16,199 nucleotides of DNA from JBFKUL01 sp041635755. Lineage in GTDB: Bacteria > Pseudomonadota > Gammaproteobacteria > Burkholderiales > SG8-39. Positions 1 through 6,473 of the stretch are shown here, one piece after another. Position 1 is the first letter of the stretch. Each line of letters starts with the position of its first letter. The position numbers and the translations under genes are program-made. The notes under the pieces were generated by a model. The model did not search any database, was not told the DNA's origin, and saw only the letters and a program-made list of their open reading frames with translations. The stretch covers positions 1 to 16,199 of the forward strand of contig JBFKUL010000037.1 in the NCBI GenBank assembly GCA_041635755.1, in the 5' to 3' direction.

Positions 1-675
1 AACGATCACCGCCGCCGCGGCGCCGCAGGTCGGCGGGCAGCATTGCAGCCGCGTGAGCGGCTCGGCCATCATCGGCGAGGCGAGCACCTGCTCCTCGGTG
101 AGCTGGTCCTTGAACAGAGCAAAAGGATTCTTCGCCGCGTGGCGGCGCGATTTCACCGAGATGGCGGCAAGCGTGTGCTCATCCAGCCCGAAGCGGCGGC
201 GATAATCGCGCGCGGCGGCGCCGAAAAGTTGCGGCGCCATGCCCTTTTGCTCTTCGAAACCTTCGGTGGCGCGCGCCACCTCGAAAAAGCTCTCGAGCGG
301 CGCGGGCCGATCGGTGTACTGGCGCTGCAGCGCGCCGGGCACCATCTGCTCGAAGCCGAGCGCGAGCGCGCAGTCGACCACGCCGCTCTGCACCGCCTGG
401 CGCGCGAGATAAAGCGCCGTCGAGCCGGTCGAGCAGTTGTTGTTGACGTTGACGATCGGAATGCCGGTGAGCCCGAGCGGGTAAACCGCGGCCTGGCCGC
501 TGGTCGAGTCGCCGTAGACATAGCCGACGTACGCCTGCTGCACCCGGTCGAACGCGATGCCCGCGTCCTCGAGCGCGAGCCGCGCAGCATTTGTGCCCAT
601 GGCCGAATACGGCTCGCTCCGGCCGGGCTTGGCGAAGGGCACCATGCCGATGCCTGCAACGATGACCTGATCCAT
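1..675 (-). CDS. SCP-x type thiolase / lipid-transfer protein (3' end cut by window)
   Basis: The first 225 residues of a thiolase-fold protein are present; the C-terminal half lies beyond the left edge. The sequence closely resembles the thiolase domain of sterol carrier protein X: a VGYVYGDSTSGQ stretch (residues 50-61), then GIPIVNVNNNCSTGSTAL (71-88), where Cys81 is the expected acyl-accepting nucleophile, and LQCCPP (210-215). By family, it should cleave a 3-ketoacyl-CoA or carry out a related C-C reaction in the cytosol. Some SCP-x relatives act as side-chain aldolases together with a DUF35 partner, so true thiolysis is not certain. The ATG at 675 is preceded by a perfect AGGAGG (681-686) five bases upstream, so this start is secure. 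It lies 20 bases after the copper chaperone gene and is the fourth gene of the same-strand run that begins at 3988. The catalytic His and second Cys would be outside the window and cannot be checked. Confidence 0.9.
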   Translation of the reverse strand, partial: MDQVIVAGIGMVPFAKPGRSEPYSAMGTNAARLALEDAGIAFDRVQQAYVGYVYGDSTSGQAAVYPLGLTGIPIVNVNNNCSTGSTALYLARQAVQSGVVDCALALGFEQMVPGALQRQYTDRPAPLESFFEVARATEGFEEQKGMAPQLFGAAARDYRRRFGLDEHTLAAISVKSRRHAAKNPFALFKDQLTEEQVLASPMMAEPLTRLQCCPPTCGAAAAVIV

Positions 676-695
676 GACTGCCTCCTGTCCGCCGA

Positions 696-1181
696 CTACT
701 TCTTGTGACCCATGCCTGCGCCGTGGCCCATAGCGGTCAGCCGGCCGACATGAAACTCGACCTGTACATCGCCAGCGCGTTCAAACTTGAGCGTCACCGG
801 CACCTTGTCGCCTTCCTTGAACGGCGCCTTGATGTTCATGAACATGAGGTGCGCGCCACCGGGCTTCAACGCAAAGTTGCCGTTCGCCGGCACCTCGTAG
901 CCCGGCACCTCGCGCATCCTGGCGATGTTGTTCTCCATGAGGTGCACGTGCGTCTCGACGCGCGCCGCGGCGCTCGAGGATGCACCCACCAGCGTGTCCG
1001 GTGCGGTGCCCCGATTGTGGATCGTCATGTAGCCGCCCGCGACCTTGGCGCCGGGCGCGGTGGCACGCGTCCAGGGCTTCTCGATCTCGATCTGGGCGAG
1101 CGCGGGAAACGTGGCGGCGAGCGCCGCGCTCGCAATCAAAAGCCTTGCGACGCGCAGTGTGACGGCGTCCGGGCGGGTCAT
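696..1181 (-). CDS. Periplasmic copper chaperone PCu(A)C
   Basis: A 161-residue exported protein of the PCu(A)C (DUF461) family, which binds Cu(I) in the periplasm and hands it to the CuA centre of cytochrome oxidase or to other copper enzymes. The family metal motif HX10MX21HXM is exact: His78, Met89, His111 and Met113. An N-terminal signal peptide is visible (Arg10 and Arg13, then a hydrophobic stretch to about residue 26, probable cleavage after ALAQ at 27-30). The tail MGHGAGMGHKK adds Met and His residues that could also bind copper. The frame stays open upstream to 1229, but that start would overlap the ligase gene and put 16 non-signal residues in front, so I prefer the ATG at 1181. 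No strong ribosome binding site precedes it; it begins 16 bases after the ligase stop and may depend on coupling. A copper chaperone between an acyl-CoA ligase and a thiolase is unexpected; its usual neighbours are SCO or cytochrome oxidase genes. Confidence 0.93.
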   Translation of the reverse strand: MTRPDAVTLRVARLLIASAALAATFPALAQIEIEKPWTRATAPGAKVAGGYMTIHNRGTAPDTLVGASSSAAARVETHVHLMENNIARMREVPGYEVPANGNFALKPGGAHLMFMNIKAPFKEGDKVPVTLKFERAGDVQVEFHVGRLTAMGHGAGMGHKK

Positions 1182-1197
1182 GCCGCAGTCTAGCAAA

Positions 1198-2874
1198 TCA
1201 CGCCTGCCCGGCGGTGCGCGCGTTCTCACGCTCCTGCAGCTCGCGCCAAAGGATCTTGCCGCTCGCCGTCTTGGGCAGCTCGGCGACGAACTCGAACTCG
1301 CGCGGTACCTTGAACGCCGCCATGTGCTCCCGCGCCCAAGCGGCGATCTGCTCGCCGCTGATGCGCCCGCGCGCCTCCGGCGTAGGCACGACCACCGCCT
1401 TTACCGTCTCACCGCGGTACGCATCGCGCGCGGCGATGATGCACACCTCCTGGATGTCCGGATGCGCGTAGAGCATCGACTCGACCTCCGCCGGCCACAC
1501 TTTGTAGCCCGAGCAGTTGATCATGCGCTTGAGTCGGTCGGTGATGAAGAAGTAGCCCTCCTCGTCGTAGTACCCCAGGTCCCCGGTGCGAAAGAAGCGC
1601 TTGCCGTCGTGCTCCAGAAACGTGGCTTCGGTCGCCTCGGGTTGCTTCCAGTAGCCGCGAAACACCTGCGGCCCGTGCACCACGATCTCGCCGACCTCCA
1701 TCGGGCCGCGCTCGGCGAAGCTCTCCGGGTCGAGCACGCGCGCGTCGACGTCGAAGATCGGGATGCCACCGCACTGGCGCTTGGGACGGTGCCCTGGATT
1801 GACGTGCGACGGCGCCATGGTCTCGGTCAGGCCGTAGCCCTCAATGAACTCGAGCTTCATCGTGTCGTGCAGCTTCTTCGCCACCGCCTGCGGCATCGGC
1901 GCCCCGCCGCCGCCGAGCACCTGGATCGAAGACAGGTCGTAGCCTGCGAGCTTCGGGTTGGCGAGGAAATCGACCATCATGGTGGTGATCGCGGTGACGT
2001 TCGTTACGCGCAGGCGCTCAATCTGCATCGCCGCGCAGTCGCGGTCCCAGCGCGACAGCACCACGGCGCTGGCGCCGACCTGGATCGGCGCGTTCATGCC
2101 GGCCTGCATGCCGGTGACGTGGAACATCGGCAGCACTGCGAGCACCACGTTCTCGCTCGTCACCGTGCGCCAGAAGCCGTAGGCCGTCGAGGTCGAGAGC
2201 ACGTTGAAGTGCGTGTGCATGCAGCCCTTGGGCTTGCCGGTGGTGCCCGAGGTGTAGGGCATGACGGCAAGATCGTCCGGACCCGCGCGGTGCTCGGCGG
2301 GCACGAGGTTGAGCGCGATGGCATCGGTCCATAACGTCACCGCATCGTGCGCCGCGTTGGCGCGCGGCGCGCGCACGAAAGCGGGTACCGGCAGGTCGGT
2401 GTTCGGTGGCAGGTAGTCCGAGTACGCGCCGAGTACGACGTGCCTGAGGCTCGTCGTGTCACACAGCGGCGCGATTTCGACCCATTGCTCCTGCGTCGAG
2501 ACGATGGTGCTCGCGTCGGCGTCTTCGACGTAATGGCGCAGCTCCTCGCTGCGGTTCATCGGATTGACCGGCACCACCACCGCGTCGGCGCGCAGGATGG
2601 CGTAGTAGCCGATGACGAACTGCGGACTGTTCTGCGTGTAGAGCAGCACGCGATCGCCCTTCTTCACGCCGCAGCGCGTCTGCAGGAACCCCGCGAGCGC
2701 GTCGACCTGGCGTTTGAGCTCGGCATAGGCGATACGATGACCGTAGTAGTCGAGCGCCGCCTTGTCGGGGTAGCGCCGCGCGCTGACCTCGAGATTGAAA
2801 ACCACGCTGGTGCGCGGCACCGAGAGCGTTTTCGGCAGCCCCGGCGGCCAGTGAGCGTAGTGGCGCGTGAACAT
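1198..2874 (-). CDS. AMP-forming acyl-CoA synthetase (fatty or aryl acid CoA ligase)
   Basis: A full-length 558-residue member of the ANL adenylating superfamily, which activates a carboxylic acid with ATP to an acyl-adenylate and then to the CoA thioester. Visible core motifs are the phosphate loop YTSGTTGKPKG (207-217), GYGLTET (346-352), TGD with Asp432, the hinge region DRLKR (446-450), GYKVWPAEVE (456-465), and PKTASGK (534-540), whose Lys540 is the adenylation lysine. The length and motif spacing are normal and nothing is missing, so it should be active. It resembles long/medium-chain fatty acid CoA ligases more than acetyl-CoA synthetases, but the acid cannot be named from sequence. 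It starts only four bases after the racemase-like gene ends, with a weak ribosome binding site, which suggests translational coupling; the product of that enzyme is a plausible substrate. Confidence 0.94.
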   Translation of the reverse strand: MFTRHYAHWPPGLPKTLSVPRTSVVFNLEVSARRYPDKAALDYYGHRIAYAELKRQVDALAGFLQTRCGVKKGDRVLLYTQNSPQFVIGYYAILRADAVVVPVNPMNRSEELRHYVEDADASTIVSTQEQWVEIAPLCDTTSLRHVVLGAYSDYLPPNTDLPVPAFVRAPRANAAHDAVTLWTDAIALNLVPAEHRAGPDDLAVMPYTSGTTGKPKGCMHTHFNVLSTSTAYGFWRTVTSENVVLAVLPMFHVTGMQAGMNAPIQVGASAVVLSRWDRDCAAMQIERLRVTNVTAITTMMVDFLANPKLAGYDLSSIQVLGGGGAPMPQAVAKKLHDTMKLEFIEGYGLTETMAPSHVNPGHRPKRQCGGIPIFDVDARVLDPESFAERGPMEVGEIVVHGPQVFRGYWKQPEATEATFLEHDGKRFFRTGDLGYYDEEGYFFITDRLKRMINCSGYKVWPAEVESMLYAHPDIQEVCIIAARDAYRGETVKAVVVPTPEARGRISGEQIAAWAREHMAAFKVPREFEFVAELPKTASGKILWRELQERENARTAGQA

Positions 2875-2878
2875 CGCT

Positions 2879-3988
2879 CTACAGGCTGTAGCGCTTGACC
2901 GCCTTCTCGTCCCAGTCCAGGCCCAGGCCCGGGCGCTCGGGGACGATGACGTGGCCGTTTTTCAGCACCGCGGGCTCGACGAGTACCGCGTCCGCCCAGT
3001 CGACGAACTCGAGCCAGTGGCAGGTCGGTGTCACGCACAGAAGGTGCGCGCTGATCTCGGGAAAAAGGTGGCTCGACATTTCCATGCCGGCGCCCTGCGC
3101 GAGCGCCGTGGCACGCATCCACCCGGTGACGCCGCCGATGCGCTGCGCGTCGGGCATCACATAATCGCACGCCTGCGCCGCGAGCGCCTGCGCCATCTGC
3201 TCCGGGCCCATGAAGTTCTCGCCGATCTGGATCGGGGTCGCGACCTCGCGCGCAACGCGCGCGTTGCCGGCGAAGTCGTCGGCGCGCACCGGTTCCTCGA
3301 TCCACTCGACGCCGCCCTCCTCGTCGATCATGCGGCCGCGCTTCACGGCCTCGGCGACGCTGAGCCCCTGGTTGAAGTCGACCATCAGCGTGATCTTCGG
3401 GCCGATTGCCTTCTTCACTGCGCGCAGCACCTCGAGATCGTCCTTCGCCACGGGCCGGCCGAGGCGCAGCTTGATCGCCGAAAATCCCTCGGCGACCAGT
3501 TCGCCCGCCTCTTCGACCACTTTCCTGAGCGGCATCAGGCCGAGGCCTTTCGAGTTGTACGCGCGTACCGGGCGCGGCACGCCGCCGAGCAGCCGCGCGA
3601 GCGGCTGACCGAGCGCGCGCCCGAACGCATCCCACGCGGCCATGTCGATGCCCGAAAGGGCCATGATCACCATGTTGTGCACGCCGTGCAGCGTGTACTT
3701 CGCGCGCAGCTTCTTCTCGATCTCGAACGGGGCGAGCGCGTCGCCCTGGATCATGCCGGCCATCGCTTCGACCACCTTCGCGATCGGCGCCAGGTTCTGC
3801 GGCCCGATGCTGAACAGGTACGCGCGCCCGGTGATGCCAGCGCTGGTCTCGAGGTCGATGAGCAACAGCGTCGAGACGCTGAGCGCGCCGGTCGAGGTGG
3901 CGAGCGGGCGCTTCATCGGCGCGCCAACCGCGCGCACGCGCACGCTGCGGATCTTCAGCTCGGATGCGGCGCGCTGCGCGGTCTTCAT
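2879..3988 (-). CDS. Mandelate racemase-like enolase superfamily enzyme
   Basis: A 369-residue cytosolic enolase superfamily protein of the mandelate racemase subgroup, which abstracts the proton alpha to a carboxylate held on Mg2+. Long stretches match my recollection of Pseudomonas putida mandelate racemase, for example GIDMAAWDA (113-121), IGGVTGW (284-290) and MSSHLFPEISAHLL (304-317). Metal ligands are Asp204, Glu231 and Glu257. The Asp280/His307 dyad and Glu327 are present, as is Asn206. The KxK motif reads Lys173-Leu-Arg175, so the position of Lys166, the S-face acid/base in mandelate racemase, is Arg. The ATG at 3988 is preceded by GGAGG at 3994-3998, five bases away; an in-frame ATG at 4042 adds 18 residues but has no comparable site. 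It is the first gene of the operon with the CoA ligase. It could be a racemase, an epimerase or a dehydratase of a hydroxy acid; mandelate itself is possible but unproven. Confidence 0.92.
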   Translation of the reverse strand: MKTAQRAASELKIRSVRVRAVGAPMKRPLATSTGALSVSTLLLIDLETSAGITGRAYLFSIGPQNLAPIAKVVEAMAGMIQGDALAPFEIEKKLRAKYTLHGVHNMVIMALSGIDMAAWDAFGRALGQPLARLLGGVPRPVRAYNSKGLGLMPLRKVVEEAGELVAEGFSAIKLRLGRPVAKDDLEVLRAVKKAIGPKITLMVDFNQGLSVAEAVKRGRMIDEEGGVEWIEEPVRADDFAGNARVAREVATPIQIGENFMGPEQMAQALAAQACDYVMPDAQRIGGVTGWMRATALAQGAGMEMSSHLFPEISAHLLCVTPTCHWLEFVDWADAVLVEPAVLKNGHVIVPERPGLGLDWDEKAVKRYSL

Positions 3989-4146
3989 CGACTCCTCCCC
4001 GGTAATGCGCCTTTGACTTGTGGCTTGAAGATTACCAGCCATGGACCCGCTTGCGACGCGAAACAGCCACTTGAATCGGAGCGTAGGAGTAATCTATCGC
4101 AGAGCAAGGCTCCAGCACGGACCAACCCGAACCGGGAGTGATGCCC
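3989..4146. promoter_or_regulatory. Divergent intergenic region between racemase-like operon and EF-Tu-like gene
   Basis: 158 bases separate two divergently transcribed starts, so both promoters should lie here. The minus-strand side holds the strong Shine-Dalgarno GGAGG (3994-3998) of the racemase-like gene; the plus side has GGGAG (4134-4138) for the downstream gene. The best + strand sigma70 candidate is TTGAAT at 4071-4076 with TCTATC at 4093-4098 (16-base spacer), which is poor at the -10. I see no convincing minus-strand promoter and no clear operator palindrome. The AT content is a little higher than in the flanking genes. Confidence 0.4.
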
Positions 4147-4653
4147 ATGGCAACCAGAAAGAAAGCCAAAGCAAGGAAGCAGCCGAAGAAACCGGCAAGA
4201 AAGCCGATCGCGCGCAAGAAGGCCCCAGCCGTCAGGAAAACGACCGCGAAGAAGAGGATCGTCCGGGGTGCGGCAAAGAAGAAGAAGCCGGCGCCGCGAG
4301 CGGTGAAAACGCTAAAGGCGAAGCCGGTACGCGTGCCCTCGGCGCCCGCCAAACCCGTCGCGCCTGCCGCCCCCGCCGCGCCGGCGCCGTTGGCGGGCGA
4401 GGAACGCATCGGAGTCGTCACGCACTACTACGGCCAGCTTTCGGTCGCGATCGTGCGCCTGGAGTCGGGCCGCTTGCGGCTGGGCGACGTGGTCCACGTC
4501 GTGGGCCACAGCAGCGACTTCCGTCAGCGCGTCGAATCCATGCAGATCGAGCACCAAAGCGCCTCGGAAGTCCTCGCCGGGCAGGAGTTCGGACTGAAAG
4601 TGTCCGAGCACGCGCGCGAGCACGACGTCGTGTACAAGGCCGCCGGATCGTAG
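4147..4653 (+). CDS. EF-Tu domain 2-like protein with Lys/Ala/Pro-rich histone-like N-terminal tail
   Basis: A 168-residue protein with two very different halves. Residues 1-82 are almost only Lys, Arg, Ala, Pro and Val (for example MATRKKAKARKQPKK and AAKKKKPAPRAVK), like bacterial histone H1-like tails; they should be disordered and could bind DNA or RNA. Residues 86-165 form a compact beta module related to EF-Tu domain 2 and to the C-terminal module of U32 peptidases: IGVVTHYYGQLSVAIVRL (88-105), LRLGDVVHVVGH (110-121), VESMQIEH (129-136) and GLKVSEHAREHDVVYK (149-164). Stand-alone proteins with this module are usually annotated as translation elongation factor-like; their function is unknown to me. 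The ATG at 4147 sits eight bases after GGGAG (4134-4138), better spaced than the GTG at 4138 or the ATG at 4141. It appears to be a single-gene unit, convergent with the hydrolase gene. No GTPase domain is present. Confidence 0.85.
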   Translation: MATRKKAKARKQPKKPARKPIARKKAPAVRKTTAKKRIVRGAAKKKKPAPRAVKTLKAKPVRVPSAPAKPVAPAAPAAPAPLAGEERIGVVTHYYGQLSVAIVRLESGRLRLGDVVHVVGHSSDFRQRVESMQIEHQSASEVLAGQEFGLKVSEHAREHDVVYKAAGS

Positions 4654-4692
4654 CCGGGCGCACGACCGGCACCGCTCGCGCGGCCCGCGCGC

Positions 4693-5589
4693 TCAGCCTT
4701 GCGGCTTGCCGCCGGGACCCCAGATCGAGGGCGGCGCAGCCGCCGGATCGCGCGGCCGCCAGCGCCCGGATTCGACCTGGTGGAAGAACTCCTCGATCAC
4801 CCGGTTGAACAGCTCAGGCTCCTCGAGATTGAGCGCGTGGCCGCTGCGGGGCAGTACCACCAGCCCCGCCGTGGGGATGGCGCGCTTCATGAGCAGCGAG
4901 GGCTCGAGCGTGGTGTCGTCCTCGTCGCCCGAGACGATTAGCAGCGGCGCCGTGATGCCGGCCATCTCCTTGGTCAGCTCGTAGAGCGAAGGCCGGCGCG
5001 CCTGGTAGCCGAGCATGGTGTTGGCCGAGCCCTCGGCGGAATGCTCGCCGAAATGGCGCGCGAAATCGGCGAAGCCGCGCGGGTCTTTGTCGCGCAGCTG
5101 CAGCCGCGTCGGGCCGTGGCCGTAGGTGGCGGCGGCCCTGGGCATGCCCTCTTCGCGCATCAGCTTGGCGAGATCGCGCGCCGTTTGCTGGAACTGCGCG
5201 TGCTGCGCCGGATGCGCGCCGTAGCCACAGCCGGCGACGACGAGCGAGGTGGCGCGCTTCGAGTCGGTGAAGCCGAAGTGCAGCGTGGCGAAGCCGCCCA
5301 TCGACAGCCCGACCACGTGCGCGCGCTCGATCTTGAGCGCATCGAGCACGCTGCGGATGTCGTCCCGCGCCCGCGCCTGCGAATAGCGCCCCACGTCCTT
5401 CGGCACCTCCGAGGGCGGGTAGCCCCGGGCGTTGTACGTGATGCAGTGGTAGCGGCGCGAAAAATGGCGCACCTGCGGCTCCCAGCTGCGGTAATCGCCC
5501 GCGAACTCGTGCACGAACACGATCGGATGGCCGCTGCCGGTCTCCTCGTAGTAGAGCTTCACGCCGTCGTCGGTGGTCAATGTCGCCAT
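4693..5589 (-). CDS. Alpha/beta hydrolase
   Basis: A 298-residue alpha/beta-hydrolase fold enzyme, probably cytosolic because no signal peptide is seen. The oxyanion-side motif is HEFAGDYRSW (27-36), the nucleophile elbow is GLSMGG (94-99) with Ser96, the acid is in SGDEDD (220-225, most likely Asp222 or Asp224), and His251 lies in RSGHALN. A cap region falls at about residues 125-205. The layout is like that of 3-oxoadipate enol-lactonase, C-C bond hydrolases and esterases, but the substrate cannot be told. After the last helix (about residue 273) there is an unusual Pro/Gly/Arg-rich tail of about 25 residues ending GPGGKPQG, which is likely disordered. The ATG at 5589 gives a normal family N-terminus (MATLTTDDGVKLYYEE); a GTG at 5634 would add 15 residues with no family match. 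It is transcribed divergently from the SDR gene. Confidence 0.9.
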   Translation of the reverse strand: MATLTTDDGVKLYYEETGSGHPIVFVHEFAGDYRSWEPQVRHFSRRYHCITYNARGYPPSEVPKDVGRYSQARARDDIRSVLDALKIERAHVVGLSMGGFATLHFGFTDSKRATSLVVAGCGYGAHPAQHAQFQQTARDLAKLMREEGMPRAAATYGHGPTRLQLRDKDPRGFADFARHFGEHSAEGSANTMLGYQARRPSLYELTKEMAGITAPLLIVSGDEDDTTLEPSLLMKRAIPTAGLVVLPRSGHALNLEEPELFNRVIEEFFHQVESGRWRPRDPAAAPPSIWGPGGKPQG

Positions 5590-5682
5590 GGTCGCCCCGA
5601 GCTCGTTTCGCAGGCGGCGTTGTGCCGTCTGCACGAAAAGGCAAGACTAAACACAATCGCCGGCAAAAGGGAGGCTCGTTTC
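5590..5682. promoter_or_regulatory. Divergent intergenic region between hydrolase and SDR genes
   Basis: 93 bases lie between two divergent starts, so both promoters are expected here. The SDR gene has a clear Shine-Dalgarno AGGGAGG (5668-5674), eight bases before its ATG. A weak + strand candidate is TTGTGC (5620-5625) with AAGACT (5643-5648) at 17 bases, which matches consensus at only half of the positions. No operator-like palindrome was seen. Confidence 0.3.
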
Positions 5683-6459
5683 ATGGATCTGAAGCTGAAG
5701 GGCAAGCGCGTGCTCGTCACGGGCGCATCGAAGGGCATCGGCCGGGCCTGTGCCGAGGCGCTCGCGGAGGAAGGCTGCTCGGTCGCCATCTGCTCGCGCA
5801 GCGCCGACGCGCTCGCGGCCGTCGCGAGCGAGATTGGCAAGCGCCACCGCACCGAAATGCGCTGGAAGGCAATCGATCTTTCGCAGCGCGGTGCCGCCGA
5901 GGCGCTGTCGGAGTGGGCCGGCGAGCTCGACCTCCTGGTCAACAACGCCGGCGCCATACCCGGCGGCGACCTGCTGCGCGTGGACGAGGAGACGTGGCGC
6001 CGCGCCTGGGACCTGAAGGTGTTCGGCTACATCAACCTGACGCGCCAGGTGTACGCCCGCATGAAGAAGGCGGGCCGCGGCGTGATCCTCAACATCCTCG
6101 GCAACGCCGGCGAGAAGCTCGATGCCGCCTATATCGCCGGCAGCACCGGCAACGCGGGACTAATGGCCTTCACCCGCGCGCTCGGGGGCGTGTCGCACGC
6201 CGACGGCATCCGCGTGCTCGGCATCAATCCGGGGCCGGTGTCGACCGACCGGCTGACGAGCCTGTACAAGCAGCGCGCCGAGACAAAGCTCGGCGACGCT
6301 TCGCGTTACAAGGAGCTGTTCGAGGGCATGTCGTTCGGGCGCCCGGCGACACCCGAGGAGATCGCCTGGGCCGCCGCGTTTCTCGTCTCGGAGCGCTCGA
6401 GCTATACCAGCGGCTGCGTGTTCAGCATCGACGGCGGGCTCGCCGCGCGTTCGACCTAG
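5683..6459 (+). CDS. SDR-fold protein with altered catalytic residues
   Basis: A 258-residue protein with the classical short-chain dehydrogenase/reductase fold. The nucleotide-binding TGASKGIG (13-20) and the LVNNAG motif (85-90) are intact, as is the INPGPVSTDR stretch (181-190), so NAD(P) binding is likely. The catalytic tetrad is not: the usual YxxxK reads Tyr150-Ile-Ala-Gly-Ser154, the Ser that normally follows NIS is Gly140 (ILNILGNAG, 135-143), and the usual Asn is Asp110. Only Tyr remains. It may be a non-canonical dehydrogenase that uses other residues, or a binding or regulatory protein. Arg39 in SRS after the second beta strand hints at NADPH preference. The ATG at 5683 has AGGGAGG eight bases upstream. 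It faces the hydrolase gene divergently and ends 14 bases from the convergent GST-like gene. Confidence 0.9.
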   Translation: MDLKLKGKRVLVTGASKGIGRACAEALAEEGCSVAICSRSADALAAVASEIGKRHRTEMRWKAIDLSQRGAAEALSEWAGELDLLVNNAGAIPGGDLLRVDEETWRRAWDLKVFGYINLTRQVYARMKKAGRGVILNILGNAGEKLDAAYIAGSTGNAGLMAFTRALGGVSHADGIRVLGINPGPVSTDRLTSLYKQRAETKLGDASRYKELFEGMSFGRPATPEEIAWAAAFLVSERSSYTSGCVFSIDGGLAARST

Positions 6460-6473
6460 CGCAGCGCTCGCTC

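Noticed and set aside
1182..1229. Longer start for the copper chaperone
   Set aside because: It would add 16 residues before the signal peptide and overlap the ligase gene; the inner ATG gives a normal leader.
1045..2334. Long open frame on the + strand opposite the acyl-CoA ligase
   Set aside because: Arg/His/Ala-rich low-complexity translation typical of the antisense frame of GC-rich genes; no family motif, no ribosome binding site, and the minus-strand ligase is intact.
3989..4042. Longer start (ATG at 4042) for the racemase-like enzyme
   Set aside because: The extra 18 residues have no family match, and the strong GGAGG at 3994-3998 points to the ATG at 3988.
4677..4691. CGCGCG-GCC-CGCGCG hairpin between the EF-Tu-like gene and the hydrolase gene
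   Set aside because: A perfect six-base stem, but no T-tract on either side, and such GC palindromes are frequent by chance here; not called as a terminator.
5041..5682. In-frame upstream extension of the SDR gene
   Set aside because: It would run through the hydrolase gene on the other strand; the SDR family N-terminus and an AGGGAGG site both fit the ATG at 5683.
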